The position numbers were made by a program, and so were the translations under genes. DNA of 64,000 nucleotides from Mugil cephalus (Eukaryota; Chordata; Actinopteri; Mugiliformes; Mugilidae), in NCBI RefSeq assembly GCF_022458985.1, contig NC_061778.1:9061001-9125000 (forward strand), read 5' to 3'. The notes under the pieces were generated by a model. That model was not told the DNA's origin and ran no database searches. It was given only the letters and a program-made list of their open reading frames with translations. The stretch's first letter is position 1. Every line of letters starts with the position of its first letter. Of this stretch, positions 60,501 through 64,000 are shown piece by piece.

Positions 60501-63500
60501 AATACATGTATTTTATATACATGTATTTTATATACATGTATTTTATATACATGTATTTTATATACATACATGTATTTTATATACATGTATTTATATTTAT
60601 ACATGTATTTTATATACATGTATTTTATATACATACATGTATTTTATATACATACATGTATATATACATACTGTATTTTATACATGATATACATACATGT
60701 ATTTTATATACATGTATATATACATACATGTATTTTATTATACATGTATATATACATACATGTATTTTATATACATGTATATATACATACATGTATATTT
60801 ATATAACTGTATATATACATACATGTATTTTATATACATGTATATATCATAATGTATACTGTATACATACATGTATTTTATATATACATGTATTTATATA
60901 CATGTATGTATATATACATGTATTATATACATCATGTATTTATATACATACATGTATTTATATATACATGTATGTATATATACATGTATGTATATATACA
61001 TGTATTTTATATACATGTATGATACATGTATTTATACATGTACATGTATATTATACATGTATATAATATACATGTATGTATATATACATGTATATAATAT
61101 ACATGTATATATAATACATGTATTTAATATATACATGTATGTATATAATACATGTATATTATATACATGTATATTTATTATATACATGTATATTTAATAC
61201 ATGTATATATACATACATGTATTTTATATACATGTATATATACATACATGTATATATATACATGTATTATATATACATGTATATTTATTACATGTATATA
61301 TACATGTATTATGTATATATACATGTATATATAATAATACATACATGTATATATTATATACATGTATATTATACATACATGTATATTGTATATTACATGT
61401 ATATATACATATACATGTATATTATATATACATGTATATATACATACATGTATATTTATATACATGTATATATACATACATGTATATATTATATACATGT
61501 ATATATACATGTATTATATATTATACATGTATAATTATAACATACATGTATTTATATACATGTATAATTAATACATGTATTTATATACATGTATATATAC
61601 TATACATGTATTTTACATGTATATATACATGTATATTATGTATATATACATGTAATATACATACATGTATATATATATACATGTATATGTAATGTAATAT
61701 AATACATGTATATATACATGTATATATACATGTATATATAATACATGTATGTATATATACATGTATATAAAATACATGTATGTATATATACATGTATATA
61801 AAATACATGTATGTATATATACATGTATATAAAATACATGTATGTATATATACATGTATATAAAAATACATGTATGTATATATACATGTATGTATATATA
61901 CATGTATGTATATATACATGTATGTATATATACATGTATATAAAATACATGTATGTAATTACATGTATAGTATACATGTATATAAAATACATGTATGTAT
62001 ATATACATGTATGTAGATATACATGTATATAAAATACATGTATGTAAAATACATGTATGTAGATATACATGTATATAAAATACATGTATGTATATATACA
62101 TGTATATATACATACATGTATATTATATACATGTATATAAATACATGTATGTATATATACATGTATACATACATGTATATATATATACATGTATATAAAT
62201 ACATGTATGTATATATACATGTATATATACATGTATATATACATACATGTATTTTATATACATGTATTATATATATACATGTATGTATATATACATGTAT
62301 ATATACATACATGTATTTTATATACATGTATATATACATACATGTATTTTATACATGTATAATTATACATACATGTATATATACATGTATATATACATGT
62401 ATATATACATACATGTATATATACATGTATATATAATACATGTATATATACATGTATTATATACATACATGTATATAAAATACATGTATGTATATATACA
62501 TTGTATGTATATATACATGTATATAAAATACATGTATGTATATATACATGTATTATAAAATACATGTATGTATATATACATGTATATAAAATACATGTAT
62601 GTATATTTTACATGTATATAAAATACATGTATGTATATATACATGTATATAAAATACATTGTTATATTATATACATGTATATAAAATACATGTATTTATA
62701 TATACATGTATGTATATATACATGTATGTATATATACATGTATTATATATTACATGTATGTATATATACATGTATGTATATATATACATGTATATAAAAT
62801 ACATGTATGTATATATACATGTAGATATATACATGTATATAAAATACATGTATGTATATATACATGTATGTAGATATACATGTATATAAAATACATGTAT
62901 GTAAAATAATGTATGTATATATACATGTATATAAAATACATGTATTATATATACATGTATATATACATACATGTATATATATATCATGTATATAAAATAC
63001 ATGTATGTATATATATACATGTATATATACATGTATATATATATACATGTATATAAAAATACATGTATGTATATATACATGTATATATATACATGTATAT
63101 AAAAATATACATGTATATAAAATACATGTATATAAATACATGTATATAATAATACATGTATATTATACATACATGTATTTTATATACATGTATATCTACA
63201 TGTATTTTATATACATGTATATATACATACATGTATTTTATATACATGTATATATACATACATGTATTTTATATACATGTATATATACATACATGTATAT
63301 ATACATGTATATATACATACATGTATATATAATGTATATATACATACATGTATATAAAATACATGTATGTATATATACATGTATGTATATATACATGTAT
63401 ATAAAATACATGTATGTATATATACATGTATATAAAATACATGTATGTATATATACATGTATATAAAATACATGTATTATATATACATGTATATAAAATA

Positions 63501-64000
63501 CATGTATGTATATATACATGTATATAAAATACATGTATGTATATATACATGTATATAAAATACATGTATGTATATATACTATGTATTATATATACATGTA
63601 TGTATATATACATGTATTGTATATATACATGTATATAAAATACATGTATGTATATATACATGTAGATATACATGTATATAAAATACATGTATGTATATAT
63701 ACATGTATGTAGATATACATGTATATAAAATACATGTATGTAAAATACATGTATGTAGATATACATGTATATAAAATACATGTATGTATATATACATGTA
63801 TATATACATACATGTATTATATATATACATGTATATAAAATACATGTATGTATATATACATGTATATACATACATGTATTATATATACATGTATATTAAA
63901 ATACATGTATGTATATATACATGTATTATATACATGTATATATACATACATGTATTTTATATACATGTATATTATAATACATGTATGTATATTATACATG
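48541..64000. repeat. ~15.5-kb palindromic TACATGTA satellite array (continues past the window)
   Basis: The whole interval is built from the palindrome TACATGTA, spaced by a few short linkers: TATATA, TATG, TTTTATA or its complement TATAAAA, TTTATA/TATAAA, and TCTA/TAGA. Composite units of roughly 26-50 bp recur, for example ACATGTATGTATATATACAT alternating with ACATGTATATAAA or ACATGTAGATAAA near 49.05-49.5 kb, and the reverse complement near 51.5-51.9 kb. C and G occur almost only inside ACATGT, GTATGT/ACATAC and TCTA/TAGA. The right boundary is outside the window. Confidence 0.97.
51881..60200. repeat. Higher-order tandem duplication inside the satellite (~4.14-4.26 kb period)
   Basis: Rare marker variants recur in order at a near-constant offset. 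The first ACATAGATGT cluster is at 51881 and 56021; GTACATATACATAAAATACA at 52567 and 56718; GTACACATACATAAAATACA at 52931 and 57101; the ATATGCATG cluster starts at 54531 and 58789; TTTTATGTATATGTACATGT at 55003 and 59181. Offsets are 4140, 4151, 4170, 4258 and 4178, so the copies differ by internal unit gains and losses. Beyond about 60.2 kb the correspondence fades. Confidence 0.85.

Noticed and set aside
47810-64000. Very long open reading frames on both strands (up to about 545 codons, e.g. 50249-51886 and 53789-55222) encoding Tyr/Ile/Met/His/Thr/Cys repeats
   Set aside because: They are open in several frames and on both strands at once because the repeat unit rarely makes stop codons. 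The peptides are direct translations of TACATGTA units with no domain, no splice or promoter context and no codon bias. They are composition artefacts.
48541-64000. CRISPR-like array (regular repeats with spacers)
   Set aside because: There are no unique spacers and no cas genes, the host is a vertebrate, and the linkers are themselves variants of the same repeat.

Overview
The window looks like vertebrate nuclear DNA from a teleost fish, most likely a percomorph. It has compact spliced genes with GT-AG introns, short 5' ends, long AT-rich 3' untranslated regions, and scattered small hAT-type and MITE-type DNA transposons. The proteins read as orthologues of human TAOK1, PAF1, GMFG, SAMD4B and a SOCS4/5-family protein. 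I built the gene models by hand from splice sites and reading-frame continuity, and named products from memory of the families; no search was run.

Layout, left to right. 332-847 is the last coding exon of a TAOK1-type kinase on the + strand, followed by a 3' UTR of up to about 3.3 kb. 6002-7153 is a small spliced gene (+) for an unrecognised 69-residue single-pass membrane protein. 8494-13228 is paf1 (+, 14 coding exons, 537 aa), with a near-perfect CTCF motif and an ETS motif upstream. 13872-15498 is gmfg (-, 7 exons, 142 aa), tail to tail with paf1; it has a start-codon-only first exon and a textbook AT-AC U12-type intron. 19570-28191 is samd4b (+, 12 coding exons, 669 aa). 32777-34417 is an intronless SOCS coding region (+, 546 aa), best read as socs9. 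The order paf1, gmfg, samd4b, socs9 mirrors human 19q13.2 (GMFG, SAMD4B, PAF1) and the 14q22 paralogon (GMFB, SAMD4A, SOCS4).

34.4-47.9 kb is a gene-poor interval. It holds an intact-ended 1.4-kb hAT element with an 8-bp target-site duplication and a BED zinc-finger remnant, a second repeat family present twice (once nested in the hAT), and one orphan candidate coding exon at 41224-41339.

47.9-64.0 kb, a quarter of the window, is one low-complexity array. It starts as TA/TG microsatellite and becomes a roughly 15.5-kb satellite built on the palindrome TACATGTA. The satellite is organised in alternating inverted blocks, contains a 4.1-4.3 kb higher-order duplication, and runs off the right edge. 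The long open frames there are composition artefacts, not genes.

The genes are not an operon and share no single pathway: a stress-kinase regulator (TAOK1), a transcription-elongation factor (PAF1), an Arp2/3-branch regulator (GMFG), an mRNA-repressing RNA-binding protein (SAMD4B) and a cytokine-signalling ubiquitin-ligase adaptor (SOCS). What ties them together is conserved synteny.
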